NCBI RefSeq assembly: GCF_011762095.1
Contig: NZ_JAASQO010000009.1
Span: forward strand, 1 to 64,000
Origin: Parvibaculum indicum
GTDB lineage: Bacteria; Pseudomonadota; Alphaproteobacteria; Parvibaculales; Parvibaculaceae
Length of the DNA: 64,000 nucleotides
Direction of reading: 5' to 3'
Every line of letters starts with the position of its first letter. Within the stretch, counting starts at the first letter, position 1. Below are positions 26,162 through 34,982 of this stretch, in pieces. Made by a program: the position numbers and the translations under genes. Under the pieces are notes generated by a model. That model made no database searches and was not told the origin of the DNA. It saw only the letters and a list, made by a program, of their open reading frames with translations.

Positions 26162-28942
26162 ATGTATCGTTCGTCCGTACCCGCGTCCGTCCTGTTTTCT
26201 CTCGCCGGATACGGGCGTATCCGCCGTCTGCGGACATTGCTGATCGCCTCCACCGCCCTTGTCGGCGTCGTTGCCCCGTCCGCGCAGGCGGATGAGGTCA
26301 TCGACGGCGGCACCACGGAAGAGGTCAATGGCGCGGGCGGCGGCACGCAGCCCAGTCCCTGGAATGTGGGAGACAATCTGAGGGTCGGCAACACCTCCGC
26401 CGGCACGCTGAACATTCTGAACGGCGGCGAGGTCGACAACCTCAATGGCACTGTCGGCTTTGCCAACGGCTCGACCGGCGAGGTGACGGTGACCGGCACG
26501 GGATCGAGCTGGACCAATACGGGCATTCTCGATGTCGGTCTTTACGGCGGCGGTGCGCTCAATATCGAAGATGGCGGCGCTGTCGACAGTTCTTCGGGCC
26601 GTATCGGCAATGGGGCCCTCGCGACCGGGGAAGCGACGATCACCGGCGCGGGGTCGAGCTGGACGAATTCGACCAATCTCACCGTCGGCGGCGAAGGCAC
26701 CGGCACGCTCAATATCGCAGATGGCGGTTCGGTCGGTAACGTGGACGGCATCATCGCCACCCTTGCCGGTTCCACCGGCACCGCGACGGTGACCGGCACC
26801 GGATCGAGCTGGACGAATTCAGGCGAATTGACCATCGGCAATGGCGGCGCCGGTACGCTCGATATCGAAGCCGGCGGCACGGTCGCCAGCGACGGGGGCA
26901 TTATCGGTCGGCAGAGCAGTGCGACCGGCGACGTGACGGTCACTGGCGCGGGCTCGAGCTGGACGAGTACGAACAATATCATTGTCGGCTTCGACGGCGC
27001 CGGTACGATCGATATCGCCGATGGCGCGACGGTCGGCAGCGACTCCGGTTCTGTCGGCTTTAGCGCCGGCGTGACCGGCGAGGCCGTGGTCACCGGGGCC
27101 GGGTCGAGCTGGACGAATACCAACACGCTCACGCTCGGCTATTTCGGCAACGGGACGCTCACCGTTTCCGACGGCGCCACGGTCGGTGCCGACTGGACGA
27201 TCCTGGGCAGCAGAGCCGGCGCTACCGGTACGCTCAATATCGGCGCGGCGTCGGGGGATACGGCCATGGGCGCGGGCACGGTCAATACGCCGAGACTCGA
27301 CTTCCTCGACGGCACGGGAACGCTCGTTTTCAACCATACCGACACCGCCTATGGGTTCGGCGCGGATATATCCGGCAATGGCACGATCCTTCACGAGGCG
27401 GGCACAACCCTCTTTTCCGGCGATTCCTCCGGCTTTACCGGCACTTTCGACCTGACCGGCGGTACGATCGGAGGCAATGGCATACTGGGCGGCACGCTCG
27501 ATGTGGGGTCCGGCGCCACCGTCGCACCGGGCAATTCCGTCGGCACGCTGAATGTGACGAATGCCACCTTCAATACCGGATCGGTTTACGAGGTCGAACT
27601 CAATGACGGCGGCTTTACCGCCGGCACCAATAACGACCTGCTGAATGCCGGCGGTACGGTCACGATCGATGGCGGCACGGTGCATGTGACGCCGGAGAAC
27701 GGCACCGACGACGGGTCGAGCTATACGGCGCCGGGCACCTACACCATCGTCACGGCGGGCAGCGTGACGGGCACCTTCGATTCCCCGACGGCGACGGACG
27801 ATTATGTCTTTCTTGACTTCGTCCTCGCCTATGATGCCAGCAATGTCTATCTGAACTCGCAGCGCGCCGCTTTCTTCTCCGACATTGCGAGGACGCCGAA
27901 CCAGCGGGCCGTCGCCGGGCCGCTGACGGGGCTGGGCGCAGGCAATGCAGTCTATGATGCGATGATCGGGCTTGTCGGCGGGGCGCACGACGCCCGGGCC
28001 GCGCTGGACGCGCTTTCCGGCGAGATTCACGCCTCGGTCAAAACCGCGCTGCTGGAAGACAGCCGTTTTGCGCGCGAGGCCGCGCTGGACCGCCTCGGCG
28101 ACGCCGACGCTTCCGGCAAGCCTTACGGCTTCTGGACGCGCGGCTTCGGTTCCTGGGCCGACTGGGACAGCGACGGCAATGCCGCCGAACTGGACCGCTC
28201 CATCGGCGGGATCTTTTTCGGTGGCGACATGGAAGTCGCGAACCGTTTCCGCCTGGGGGCCTTTGGCGGTTATGCCGATTCTCGTATCGACGTTGACGAC
28301 CGCACCTCCTCCGCCACCGTCCAGACCTGGAATCTCGGCGTCTATGGCGGCGGCTCCTGGAACGGCGTCGGGCTCAGCGCCGGCGGCTCCTATGCCTGGC
28401 ACGATATCGACGCGGACCGCATGGCCGCCTTCAGCGGTTTTTCCAATAGCCTGTCGGCGGATTACAACGCGCGCTCCGCGCAAGTCTTCAGCGAGGCCGC
28501 CTATCGCCTCAGCTTCGACACCGCCGACATCGAGCCCTTCGTCAAGCTGGCCTATGTGCATCTGAAGACGGACGCCTATGACGAAACCGGCGGCGCCGCC
28601 GCGCTGGCGGCGTCGTCGCAAACCGCGCATGCGACCTTCACGACCCTCGGGCTTCGCGGCGAGCATCGGGTCTCGATGGGGCAAGGCACGGTCCGGCTTA
28701 CCGGCTCGGGCGGCTGGCGCCACGCTTTCGGGCATGTGCCCACGACGCGACACGCCTTCGCCTCCGGCAGCACCGCCTTCACCGTCGCCGGCGTGCCCGT
28801 CGCGGGCGATGCGTTCGTGTTCGATTTCGGCGCCGCCACGAACCTGGCCGCGGATATCGCCGTCGGGCTTTCCTATGGCGGCCGGTTCGGCGACGGCTTT
28901 CTCGATCAGGGCCTCAGCGCCACGATTACCGTGCCGTTCTGA
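26162..28942 (+). CDS. Type V autotransporter with five-repeat beta-helical passenger
   Basis: A large secreted surface protein. The start at 26162 has a GGGGGA ribosome-binding site; an upstream ATG at 26114 lacks one. An arginine-rich signal peptide ends near VAPSAQA. The passenger is glycine/threonine-rich with 50-residue repeats, each containing TGxGSSWT and GTLNIxDGG, followed by more beta-helix and an autochaperone-like segment. The last 270 residues form an autotransporter beta-barrel (YGFWTRGFGSWADWDSDGN onward) and end in aromatic F (ATITVPF), the outer-membrane assembly signal. Likely role is adhesion or cell-surface interaction; ligand unknown. Confidence 0.9.
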   Translation: MYRSSVPASVLFSLAGYGRIRRLRTLLIASTALVGVVAPSAQADEVIDGGTTEEVNGAGGGTQPSPWNVGDNLRVGNTSAGTLNILNGGEVDNLNGTVGFANGSTGEVTVTGTGSSWTNTGILDVGLYGGGALNIEDGGAVDSSSGRIGNGALATGEATITGAGSSWTNSTNLTVGGEGTGTLNIADGGSVGNVDGIIATLAGSTGTATVTGTGSSWTNSGELTIGNGGAGTLDIEAGGTVASDGGIIGRQSSATGDVTVTGAGSSWTSTNNIIVGFDGAGTIDIADGATVGSDSGSVGFSAGVTGEAVVTGAGSSWTNTNTLTLGYFGNGTLTVSDGATVGADWTILGSRAGATGTLNIGAASGDTAMGAGTVNTPRLDFLDGTGTLVFNHTDTAYGFGADISGNGTILHEAGTTLFSGDSSGFTGTFDLTGGTIGGNGILGGTLDVGSGATVAPGNSVGTLNVTNATFNTGSVYEVELNDGGFTAGTNNDLLNAGGTVTIDGGTVHVTPENGTDDGSSYTAPGTYTIVTAGSVTGTFDSPTATDDYVFLDFVLAYDASNVYLNSQRAAFFSDIARTPNQRAVAGPLTGLGAGNAVYDAMIGLVGGAHDARAALDALSGEIHASVKTALLEDSRFAREAALDRLGDADASGKPYGFWTRGFGSWADWDSDGNAAELDRSIGGIFFGGDMEVANRFRLGAFGGYADSRIDVDDRTSSATVQTWNLGVYGGGSWNGVGLSAGGSYAWHDIDADRMAAFSGFSNSLSADYNARSAQVFSEAAYRLSFDTADIEPFVKLAYVHLKTDAYDETGGAAALAASSQTAHATFTTLGLRGEHRVSMGQGTVRLTGSGGWRHAFGHVPTTRHAFASGSTAFTVAGVPVAGDAFVFDFGAATNLAADIAVGLSYGGRFGDGFLDQGLSATITVPF
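26455..27200 (+). repeat. Tandem 150-bp repeats inside the autotransporter passenger
   Basis: The motif encoding GSSWT recurs at 26501, 26651, 26801, 26951 and 27101, an exact 150-bp (50-codon) period over five units. The surrounding GTLNI-DGG stretch repeats in phase. Units are diverged but in frame, as expected for beta-helix rungs. Confidence 0.85.
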
Positions 28943-28960
28943 GCGGCATGGGCCGGGGCG

Positions 28961-29212
28961 TCAGAGAATGTATCCGTCGCCCGCGGCGCGCACCGTGATG
29001 TCGCCCAGCGAGACGCCCCAGGGCGTGTCGATGGCGGTGATGACGGCATCGGCGATATAGCCGGGATCGAGCACCGCATAGGCCGTGCTGTCGGGGTTCA
29101 CCCGGTCGTCCTGCACCTGGCCTTCCAGAATGGCCATCATCGCTTCGGTATAGGTCACGGTATTCTGGCCGAGAATACCCGCCACTGTATGGACTTTTCC
29201 CGCTCGCATCAC
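28961..29212 (-). pseudogene. C-terminal remnant of a short-chain dehydrogenase
   Basis: The ORF of 83 residues ends in YIADAVITAIDTPWGVSLGD followed by a short strand, which matches the last helix and strand of SDR oxidoreductases. The Rossmann core, the TGxxxGxG motif and the YxxxK active site are absent, so it cannot be a functional enzyme. The lost 5' part coincides with the AT-rich gene starting just to the right, which suggests the SDR gene was cut by that insertion or by a deletion. Confidence 0.6.
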
Positions 29213-29294
29213 CGCAAATGCTATCGATATACTGCATCGATATTTTCAGACGATGAGCATGAGGCTGATGCGTTTTTTCGATCGATCGAATACC

Positions 29295-29945
29295 CTACAT
29301 TGCGATAGGATTGTAAGATTCAAAATATTCACGAATTGCATCACGTATTTCTGTAACGCGTTTCTCAGTTTCCAAAACACCAAATCCAGAACCTCTTATG
29401 TTTTCCATCAAGTTATTATGGAACCAGTGCTTATTCTCAGCTTTGCTTTCCCAATATTTCCCCTCTGAAAGACCAATCAAATATTTTTCTGATTCTTCCA
29501 TTACAGCTTCCCTAAGAGATTCAACTCTGTCACTCAAGTAAGTAGCTGTTATGTCTCTAATTTTGTTAGGTATAAAGGGATCGCTTCGTATTCTATTTAG
29601 CTGGGCCTCTAATTTTATCAACAACTCTGGTATAGGTATCCCAGACACTTCTCTAGCAGACACCTTCTTTGAAATTATCTCATGCTTTAAATTGTCCACC
29701 TGATCATGAATTCGGCTTATTATTTCGCCAGACAAATCAGATCGCGCCCAGTAGTTATCACTCTCGTGGTCAAATTCAGAAAACAAGTCCTCGGAAAGCG
29801 CTGACAATCTATCAATTACCTTTTTATGGTATTCGGTGTTTATAGTATTTAGAAGCCCGCTTTTTGCCTTTATGTAAGTCAGTATTGCAACAAACCCCGC
29901 TGTCAAATAAAACAAAATCTGAACAAATTTCAGTACACTATCCAT
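29295..29945 (-). CDS. AT-rich orphan membrane-anchored coiled-coil protein
   Basis: Start placed at the ATG at 29945, with GGAG 7 bases upstream; a longer reading from 30017 is possible. The 216-residue protein has one N-terminal membrane segment (FVQILFYLTAGFVAILTYI) followed by a helical, charged cytoplasmic part likely to form coiled coil (YHKKVIDRLSALSEDL onward). No family is recognised. Base composition and codon use are clearly more AT-rich than all neighbours, indicating recent horizontal acquisition. Single-span helical proteins of this kind occur as orphan defence or signalling genes, but there is no direct evidence here. Confidence 0.65.
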   Translation of the reverse strand: MDSVLKFVQILFYLTAGFVAILTYIKAKSGLLNTINTEYHKKVIDRLSALSEDLFSEFDHESDNYWARSDLSGEIISRIHDQVDNLKHEIISKKVSAREVSGIPIPELLIKLEAQLNRIRSDPFIPNKIRDITATYLSDRVESLREAVMEESEKYLIGLSEGKYWESKAENKHWFHNNLMENIRGSGFGVLETEKRVTEIRDAIREYFESYNPIAM

Positions 29946-30156
29946 CAATGACTCCGTCAATGACCGAAAACACAATCTAAGGTCTAACATTCCCGCTTGA
30001 ACAGCACCAAACCGCATCGGTGCCTTAGTTTGCGTGGAAGTGCGGTATCAGTCTGTCCGTTTCGAAGAGCCCCTCAGCAGAGTCGGATTGAGTCGATGAA
30101 TCCATCGTTCCGTCACATGATCCGTCATCGGAATATCTCCTCGGTACGCGGTATCG

Positions 30157-30561
30157 TCAGGACGGATTTCTGGGAAAGCGCGCTTCCGTCATCGGCGCGA
30201 CCCAGTCCTGCTTGCTGTCGCACCAGACCTCGCCGCCCGGCTGCACCATGGAGGTGTCGTCGAGCGTGCCCGCCTTGATGATCGCGATGGCTGGATTGGC
30301 CGCCAGCCTGGAAAAGATCGGCGAGCCGCATTCCGCGCAAAACTCGCGCATCACGGTATTGCCGCTGTCGGCCGTGTCGTCGAAGCGCTTCAGCTCGCCC
30401 TTGAGCGTCAGCGAGTCCGACGGCACCACGACATTGACGGAGAAGGCCGCACCGCTCTGGCGCTGGCAGTTCTTGCAGTGGCAGACCATGGTCGCCACGG
30501 GCTCGGCGCTGCTCTCATAGGAGAACTGGCCGCACAGGCATTGCCCTTTGAGTTTCGTCAT
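30157..30561 (-). CDS. GFA/CENP-V family zinc-binding protein
   Basis: A 134-residue protein of the glutathione-dependent formaldehyde-activating (Gfa/CENP-V) fold. Cysteine clusters CLCGQ, CHCKNCQR and CAECGSPIF supply the zinc sites. The ATG at 30561 is preceded by GGGAGG, which fixes the start. In other bacteria these proteins bind zinc and possibly thiol adducts; the original formaldehyde-activating activity is disputed. It stands alone between the AT-rich gene and a flavin reductase-like gene. Confidence 0.85.
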   Translation of the reverse strand: MTKLKGQCLCGQFSYESSAEPVATMVCHCKNCQRQSGAAFSVNVVVPSDSLTLKGELKRFDDTADSGNTVMREFCAECGSPIFSRLAANPAIAIIKAGTLDDTSMVQPGGEVWCDSKQDWVAPMTEARFPRNPS

Positions 30562-30719
30562 CGTGATCCTCCCTCGGTCGCGCGTGCAACCTGCTTTTCG
30601 TTTTGCAGCATTATTCACGGCGGATCGGGCAGGCGTAAAGGACAAGCGCGCAAGCGCCTTCCCAACGACGCAAGGACGCTACGGCAAGGACCGAGGATTT
30701 TTCCGGCGCCCCGGCGCGC

Positions 30720-31250
30720 TTACGGCATTTTCGATTTCAGCGTGACGATGTCGCCGTCCACGGCGAAGCGGCCATAGCCCCTGTGGTGGATGGTCTTGGC
30801 GTTTTTCCGCTTCGGCTCGTGCCAGGCCTTCACCGCTTCCAGCACGAAGAGGCAGTATTTGTTCACGAGCCGCGTATCCACGACGCGGCATTCGAGATTG
30901 GCGATGCATCCGGCGATGAGCGGGGCGCCGACCGTTTCGGCCGGCTTCGTCTTCAGGCCGAAACTCTCGAACTTGTCGGTATCCCGTCCGGAGCAGTTCC
31001 CGATCCCGACGACCGTCTCCGCCATCTCCACGGGCGGGATGGCGATGACGCATTCACGCGTGGCCTTCAGCGCCTTGAAGCTGTAATCGCCGTCGCTCAC
31101 CACGCAGGCGATCAGCGGCGGCGTGAATTCCATCATCATGTGCCAGGACATGGTCATCACATTGGGCCGCCCGCGCTCAGCCGTGGCGAGCAGCACCACC
31201 GGCCCCGGCTCCAGCAGCTGATAGACGGAAGAGAGCGGAAACGCCTTCAT
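30720..31250 (-). CDS. Flavin reductase-like (FMN-binding split-barrel) protein
   Basis: A 176-residue flavin reductase domain protein: N-terminal VVLLATAERGRPNVMTMSWHMMMEFTPP corresponds to the FMN-binding strands and loops, with ECVIAIP and LECRVVDTRLV further on. Members reduce or bind FMN and may deliver reduced flavin to a partner or act as oxidoreductases; the partner is not identifiable. It reads in the same direction as the TetR gene 80 bp upstream and may be co-transcribed with it. Confidence 0.85.
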   Translation of the reverse strand: MKAFPLSSVYQLLEPGPVVLLATAERGRPNVMTMSWHMMMEFTPPLIACVVSDGDYSFKALKATRECVIAIPPVEMAETVVGIGNCSGRDTDKFESFGLKTKPAETVGAPLIAGCIANLECRVVDTRLVNKYCLFVLEAVKAWHEPKRKNAKTIHHRGYGRFAVDGDIVTLKSKMP

Positions 31251-31330
31251 GGATGCCTCCCGGATAAGCGGCCCTTCGGCACAGCCGGCCTGATCGTAAA
31301 TCCAGCAGGCAGCTTACAGCGCGCGCAGAC

Positions 31331-31891
31331 TCAATCCAGCGCCGCGGAAATGAGCTTTTCCGCAATCGCCTTGGCATCGCCCGCCGGGTCCGCCTCATGG
31401 CCCAGATGCGCCGTGACGATGGCCCCTTCCTTGAGCAACAGAAGCGCGCGCGCCAGACCCGCCGGATCCTTTGCGCCGGCCTCGCTCGCGATCGCCTGCA
31501 ATTGCCTGAACAACATGCGCTTGTGCTCGGCCGACTGCACATGAATGGGGTGATCGGGGTCGGGATATTCCGACGCCGCCTTGATGAACATGCAAGAGCG
31601 GAAATCGGGTTTGGCGAACCATTCCGCCAGCGCGTCGAACATGGCGAGCAGCTGGGCCCGGGGCTCGCCCGCCTCCGCCATCCGGCGGAACAGCCATGTC
31701 CGGAAGTCCTGATCGCGCAGCCGGAGCACGGCCAGGATCAGCTCGTCCTTGCTGTGGAAGTGCTTGAACATGGTGGTCTTGGAGATGCCGGTTTCGCCCG
31801 ACAGAAGGTCCATGCCGGTGGCGTGGAATCCTTCGCGGTAGAAAATATTCAGGGCCTTCCGGACCAGTTCGTCTCGCTTGCTGGGACGCAT
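31331..31891 (-). CDS. TetR-family repressor
   Basis: A TetR regulator with an N-terminal helix-turn-helix (ALNIFYREGFHATGMDLLSGE, then GISKTTMFKHFHSKDELI) and a C-terminal ligand/dimer domain containing SCMFIKAASEYPDPDHP, typical of the AcrR/TetR_C group with FIKA/EYP motifs. Start set at 31891 (MRPSKRDEL); an ATG 12 bases earlier is possible. Operator-like sequences lie in its own leader and before the divergent NTF2-like gene, so it probably controls itself and the 32097-33483 genes in response to an unknown small molecule. Confidence 0.9.
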   Translation of the reverse strand: MRPSKRDELVRKALNIFYREGFHATGMDLLSGETGISKTTMFKHFHSKDELILAVLRLRDQDFRTWLFRRMAEAGEPRAQLLAMFDALAEWFAKPDFRSCMFIKAASEYPDPDHPIHVQSAEHKRMLFRQLQAIASEAGAKDPAGLARALLLLKEGAIVTAHLGHEADPAGDAKAIAEKLISAALD

Positions 31892-31904
31892 TCGACCTCT
31901 CATT

Positions 31905-31922
31905 CTGTACTGATCTGTATAT
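31905..31922. promoter_or_regulatory. TetR operator-like site, copy 1
   Basis: TGTACTGATCTGTATA lies 15-30 bp upstream of the TetR start. It shares the core GTACnGATCnGTnnA with two sites before the divergent gene. Confidence 0.5.
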
Positions 31923-32034
31923 ATTCAGCGCGCAAACAGACCTCAAGGGCCAAATTTTTATCTTTGATAAACAAGGCACTAGGTCTGGTTTAGGCACTCC
32001 TCATAATTTTTCTGGAAAAAACCGCTTGCCAAAA

Positions 32035-32082
32035 CGTACCGATCTGTTCACATTCGCGTTGAAAGTGTACAGATCAGTTCAT
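32035..32082. promoter_or_regulatory. TetR operator-like sites, copies 2 and 3
   Basis: CGTACCGATCTGTTCAC (32035-32051) and TGTACAGATCAGTTCAT (32066-32082) are about 31 bp apart and end 15 bp before the NTF2-like start. Both match the core of the site in the TetR leader. The spacing and position fit repression of both divergent promoters by the TetR protein. Confidence 0.55.
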
Positions 32083-32096
32083 TTTGGAGAGCCGCC

Positions 32097-32561
32097 ATGT
32101 CCCGCGCCCCCTTCCCGCCCTTCGACCGGGCATCCGCCATCGCGAAGGTCCGTGCCGCCGAGAATGCCTGGAACAGCCGCGACCCCGCCCGGGTCGCCGC
32201 CGCCTACACGCCGGACAGCGCCTGGCGGAACCGCAGCGAGTTCCTGACGGGCCGCGCCGAAATCGAAGCCTTTCTGACCCATAAATGGCTCACCGAACTC
32301 GACTACCGCCTCATCAAGGAGCTGTGGAGCTTCGACGGCGCGCGCATCGCCGTGCGCTTCGCCTATGAGGCCGTCACGCCCGAGGGCCAGTGGTTCCGGG
32401 CCTATGGCAACGAGAACTGGGAGTTCGCCCCCGACGGGCTGATGGCGGTGCGCCGCGCCTCGATCAACGACCTGCCCATCGCCGAAGCCGACAGGCTGTT
32501 CCGCTGGCCCCTCGGCGTTCGCCCCGAAAACCACCCCGGCCTTTCCGAGCTCGGCCTTTGA
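32097..32561 (+). CDS. DUF1348 / NTF2-like family protein
   Basis: A 154-residue NTF2-fold protein of the DUF1348 family: [59 protein letters not shown] and [11 protein letters not shown] are typical. The cone-like fold binds small ligands or acts as a lyase or isomerase; no activity is established for DUF1348. GGAG precedes the ATG. It directly follows three TetR-type operator sites and precedes an isochorismatase-like gene, so it is probably induced together with that gene. Confidence 0.85.
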   Translation: MSRAPFPPFDRASAIAKVRAAENAWNSRDPARVAAAYTPDSAWRNRSEFLTGRAEIEAFLTHKWLTELDYRLIKELWSFDGARIAVRFAYEAVTPEGQWFRAYGNENWEFAPDGLMAVRRASINDLPIAEADRLFRWPLGVRPENHPGLSELGL

Positions 32562-32622
32562 CCCCCGACCGCCAACCGGCCGTCACCGGAAAGGGCGGCC
32601 CCTTACCGCAAGGAGCAGAGAG

Positions 32623-33483
32623 ATGAAAACCCGCTACCACCACTTCCATGTCGACCGCCACGGCAATGTCTTCGACCGCAAGCTCTTCCTGGCCATCAGC
32701 TTTGCAGGGCTGGTCGGCGTGCTGGCACTCACCGCCGCCTTCGTCGCCATGATGGGCACGCCCGCGGAGGCCTCGCAGAACCCCGCCTATGCCGAACCGT
32801 CCAACCCGGCGCTTCCGGCCTCCACGATGGGGCTGGAAAAGGGGCGCACCGCGCTTCTCGTGGTCGACCCGCAGATCGATTTTCTGAGCCCCGACGGCGT
32901 GACCTGGAGCGTGGTCGGCGAAAGCGTCACCGAGCACAATGTGGTGGAAAATATCGGACGCCTGCTCGCCAGCGCCAAGGCCGCCGACATGCCGGTCGTC
33001 GTCTCGCCTCACTTCTACTATCCGCACGACCATCGCTGGAAATTCGAGGGTGCGCTGGAAAAGGTGATGCATGCTCTCGGCATGTTCGACCGCCCCGGCC
33101 CGCTCGACCTTGAAGGCTTCGAGGGGTCGGGCGCCGACTTCATGCCCCAGTACAAGACCCACATCCTCGACGGCGAAACGGTGATCACCTCGCCGCACAA
33201 GATCTATGGCCCCGAACAGAATGACGCCGCGCTTCAGCTCCGCAAGCTCGGGGTGGATAAGGTCATTCTCATCGGCATGTCGGCCAATCTGTGCGTCGAA
33301 AGCCATATGCGCGAGTTCATCGAGCAGGGCTTCGAGGTCGCCGTCGTCCGCGACGCCACGGCAGGCGCCAAGGTACCGGAAGGCGACGGCTATCTCGCCG
33401 CCCTTATCAATTTCCGCATGATGGCGAACGCCGTCTGGAGCACCGATGAAGCGGTCCGGATGATCGACGCGCTGCACGAATAG
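32623..33483 (+). CDS. Isochorismatase-like cysteine hydrolase with N-terminal signal/anchor
   Basis: A 286-residue cysteine hydrolase. The catalytic triad of the family is visible: D in VVDPQIDF, K in SPHKIYG and C in SANLCVESH, the last after the cis-peptide region. Unusually it carries an N-terminal extension: a His-rich stretch, then a hydrophobic segment (LFLAISFAGLVGVLALTAAF) ending in a signal-peptidase-like TPAEAS, so it is probably exported or membrane-anchored. Substrate unknown; relatives hydrolyse amides or isochorismate. It lies 61 bp after the NTF2-like gene, and an AGGAG precedes the ATG. Confidence 0.85.
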   Translation: MKTRYHHFHVDRHGNVFDRKLFLAISFAGLVGVLALTAAFVAMMGTPAEASQNPAYAEPSNPALPASTMGLEKGRTALLVVDPQIDFLSPDGVTWSVVGESVTEHNVVENIGRLLASAKAADMPVVVSPHFYYPHDHRWKFEGALEKVMHALGMFDRPGPLDLEGFEGSGADFMPQYKTHILDGETVITSPHKIYGPEQNDAALQLRKLGVDKVILIGMSANLCVESHMREFIEQGFEVAVVRDATAGAKVPEGDGYLAALINFRMMANAVWSTDEAVRMIDALHE

Positions 33484-33705
33484 TTCCCTATCCGGCGCGG
33501 AACCCCCTTCGGGACGAAGCGTCCACCGATTTCCACAGACAGAGGTCGCGCATATGCGGGGCCACGAGGTTCGGATGCGCAGTCCACGCTCCGTCTACGG
33601 ATGGCTGCGCGCCGAAATCGCCGAAACCCGGCAAAGAAGACCCCGCGCCCGCGGGCCCAAGACACTTCTCAACATGCCATAAGGCACATCGAAAGGACCA
33701 AAGAC

Positions 33706-34203
33706 ATGAAGACCATCAACACCCTGATCGCCACGGCCACGCTCGCCGGTGCCGTCTTCGCCTCCAGCGCCGCCTTCGCGGTCGACGAATACAATGTTTC
33801 GACCGGCACGACGCTCACCAATGCGGGCATCGCGCTTCGCGGCGACGACGCGGTGGCGCTCGCGACCGGCCTCGACGTCACGCCCGGCCGCGCGAAGTTC
33901 ACCGTGGAACGCGACGGCGTCGCCTATTATTTCTCGTCGAAGGAAACGATGAAGCAGTTCGCGGCGGACCCGGACCGCTACATGCCGCAATATGGCGGCT
34001 TCTGCGCCTTCGGCGTCGCCATCGGCAAGAAGCTCGACGCCAATCCGCATTTCGCCGACATCGTCGACGGCAAGCTCTATCTCTTCCTGAACGAAGTGGC
34101 GTTCGAGAAATACAAGGAAGACAAGACCGGTACGCTCGTCAAGGCCAGGAAGAACTGGCCGGGCATGCACCATGTCGCCGTTTCCGAGGTCAATGGCGGC
34201 TGA
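33706..34203 (+). CDS. Periplasmic YHS-domain protein
   Basis: A 165-residue secreted protein with a clear signal peptide (MKTINTLIATATLAGAVFAS, cleavage near AFA-VDEY) and a YHS-like domain (GVAYYFSSKETMKQFAADPD, then YGGFCAFGVAIGKK). YHS domains often bind metal, and a cysteine is present in GGFCAFG. AAAGGAC precedes the ATG. It follows the isochorismatase-like gene after a 220-bp gap and ends before a strong terminator, so it is probably its own transcript. Role unknown. Confidence 0.85.
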   Translation: MKTINTLIATATLAGAVFASSAAFAVDEYNVSTGTTLTNAGIALRGDDAVALATGLDVTPGRAKFTVERDGVAYYFSSKETMKQFAADPDRYMPQYGGFCAFGVAIGKKLDANPHFADIVDGKLYLFLNEVAFEKYKEDKTGTLVKARKNWPGMHHVAVSEVNGG

Positions 34204-34236
34204 TACCGCACGGCCCGGCCGGCCTCATCGACATGC

Positions 34237-34270
34237 AACGGGCGGCGCTTTCACTGGCGCCGCCCGTTTT
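34237..34270. terminator. Rho-independent terminator after the YHS gene
   Basis: Twelve-base perfect stem (AACGGGCGGCGC with GCGCCGCCCGTT) and an 8-base loop, followed by TTTT. Lying between convergent genes, it may serve both directions. Confidence 0.8.
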
Positions 34271-34288
34271 GTCTTTCGCGACGCTCCC

Positions 34289-34954
34289 TTAAAGAAGCTG
34301 CCCCTGCGCAAAGGCCGTCACCGCGCCGAAATGGCAGATGGCGGCGGCAAGCACGAAGGCGTGCCAGATCGCGTTCTGGAAAGGCAGCCTTTCCCATATA
34401 TGAAAGAGAACGCCAACCGAATAGAGCGCCCCGCCGATCGCGATGAGCGTCAGCACATGCGCGTTCATGACCTCCGACAGCGGCCCCAGAATGAGCGCCC
34501 CGCTCCAGCCCATGGCGAGATAGAGCAGGATCGCCAGCCGGTCGAAGCGCCGCGGCATGGCGAATTTGATGGTGATGCCCGCCGCCGCCGCCGTCAGCAG
34601 AAACGCATAGACCGTCGCCACCCAGGGATCGGCGATACCGGCCAGCATGAAGGGCGAATAGGTGCCTGCGATGAGCAGGAAGATCGCCGAATGGTCGAAA
34701 CGGCGCAAGATGTCCTTGGCCCGGGCATGGGAGACCGTGTTGTAGAGCGCGGAAAAGGCGAGCGCGGCGCAAAGCGACAGCGCATAGATGACGACGCCCG
34801 TCACCAGCGTGGCGCTGCCCTGCATCGCCGTCGAGGCGATCAGCCAGACGCCGCCTGCCACGCTCGCGCCCACGCCCAGCACGTGAATGACGGCGTCCGC
34901 GCGCAGCTCGGCGCGGGCCGGGGTTCTGACGGAGGGCGTCTCGGCGGCACTCAT
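34289..34954 (-). CDS. trhA: Hemolysin III / TrhA-type PAQR membrane protein
   Basis: A 221-residue integral membrane protein with seven predicted helices and PAQR signatures: a histidine in the first helix (AVIHVLGVGASVAGG), FSALYNTVSHARAKDILRRFDHSAIFLLIAGTY in the middle and LFHIWERLPFQNAIWHAFVLAAAICHF at the end, giving the conserved S/H/D/H metal set. Homologues influence membrane lipid homeostasis; the hemolysin name is historical. It lies just upstream of a Crp/Fnr regulator gene in the opposite reading order and is probably independent. Confidence 0.9.
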   Translation of the reverse strand: MSAAETPSVRTPARAELRADAVIHVLGVGASVAGGVWLIASTAMQGSATLVTGVVIYALSLCAALAFSALYNTVSHARAKDILRRFDHSAIFLLIAGTYSPFMLAGIADPWVATVYAFLLTAAAAGITIKFAMPRRFDRLAILLYLAMGWSGALILGPLSEVMNAHVLTLIAIGGALYSVGVLFHIWERLPFQNAIWHAFVLAAAICHFGAVTAFAQGQLL

Positions 34955-34982
34955 GTCTACGCTTTCCTTTCCTCTCGAACGG

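Noticed and set aside
26819-28753. A 644-codon minus-strand frame inside the autotransporter
   Set aside because: Composition is biased to R, G, A and I with no domain; the plus strand encodes signal peptide, repeats and beta-barrel. Repeats explain the long antisense frame.
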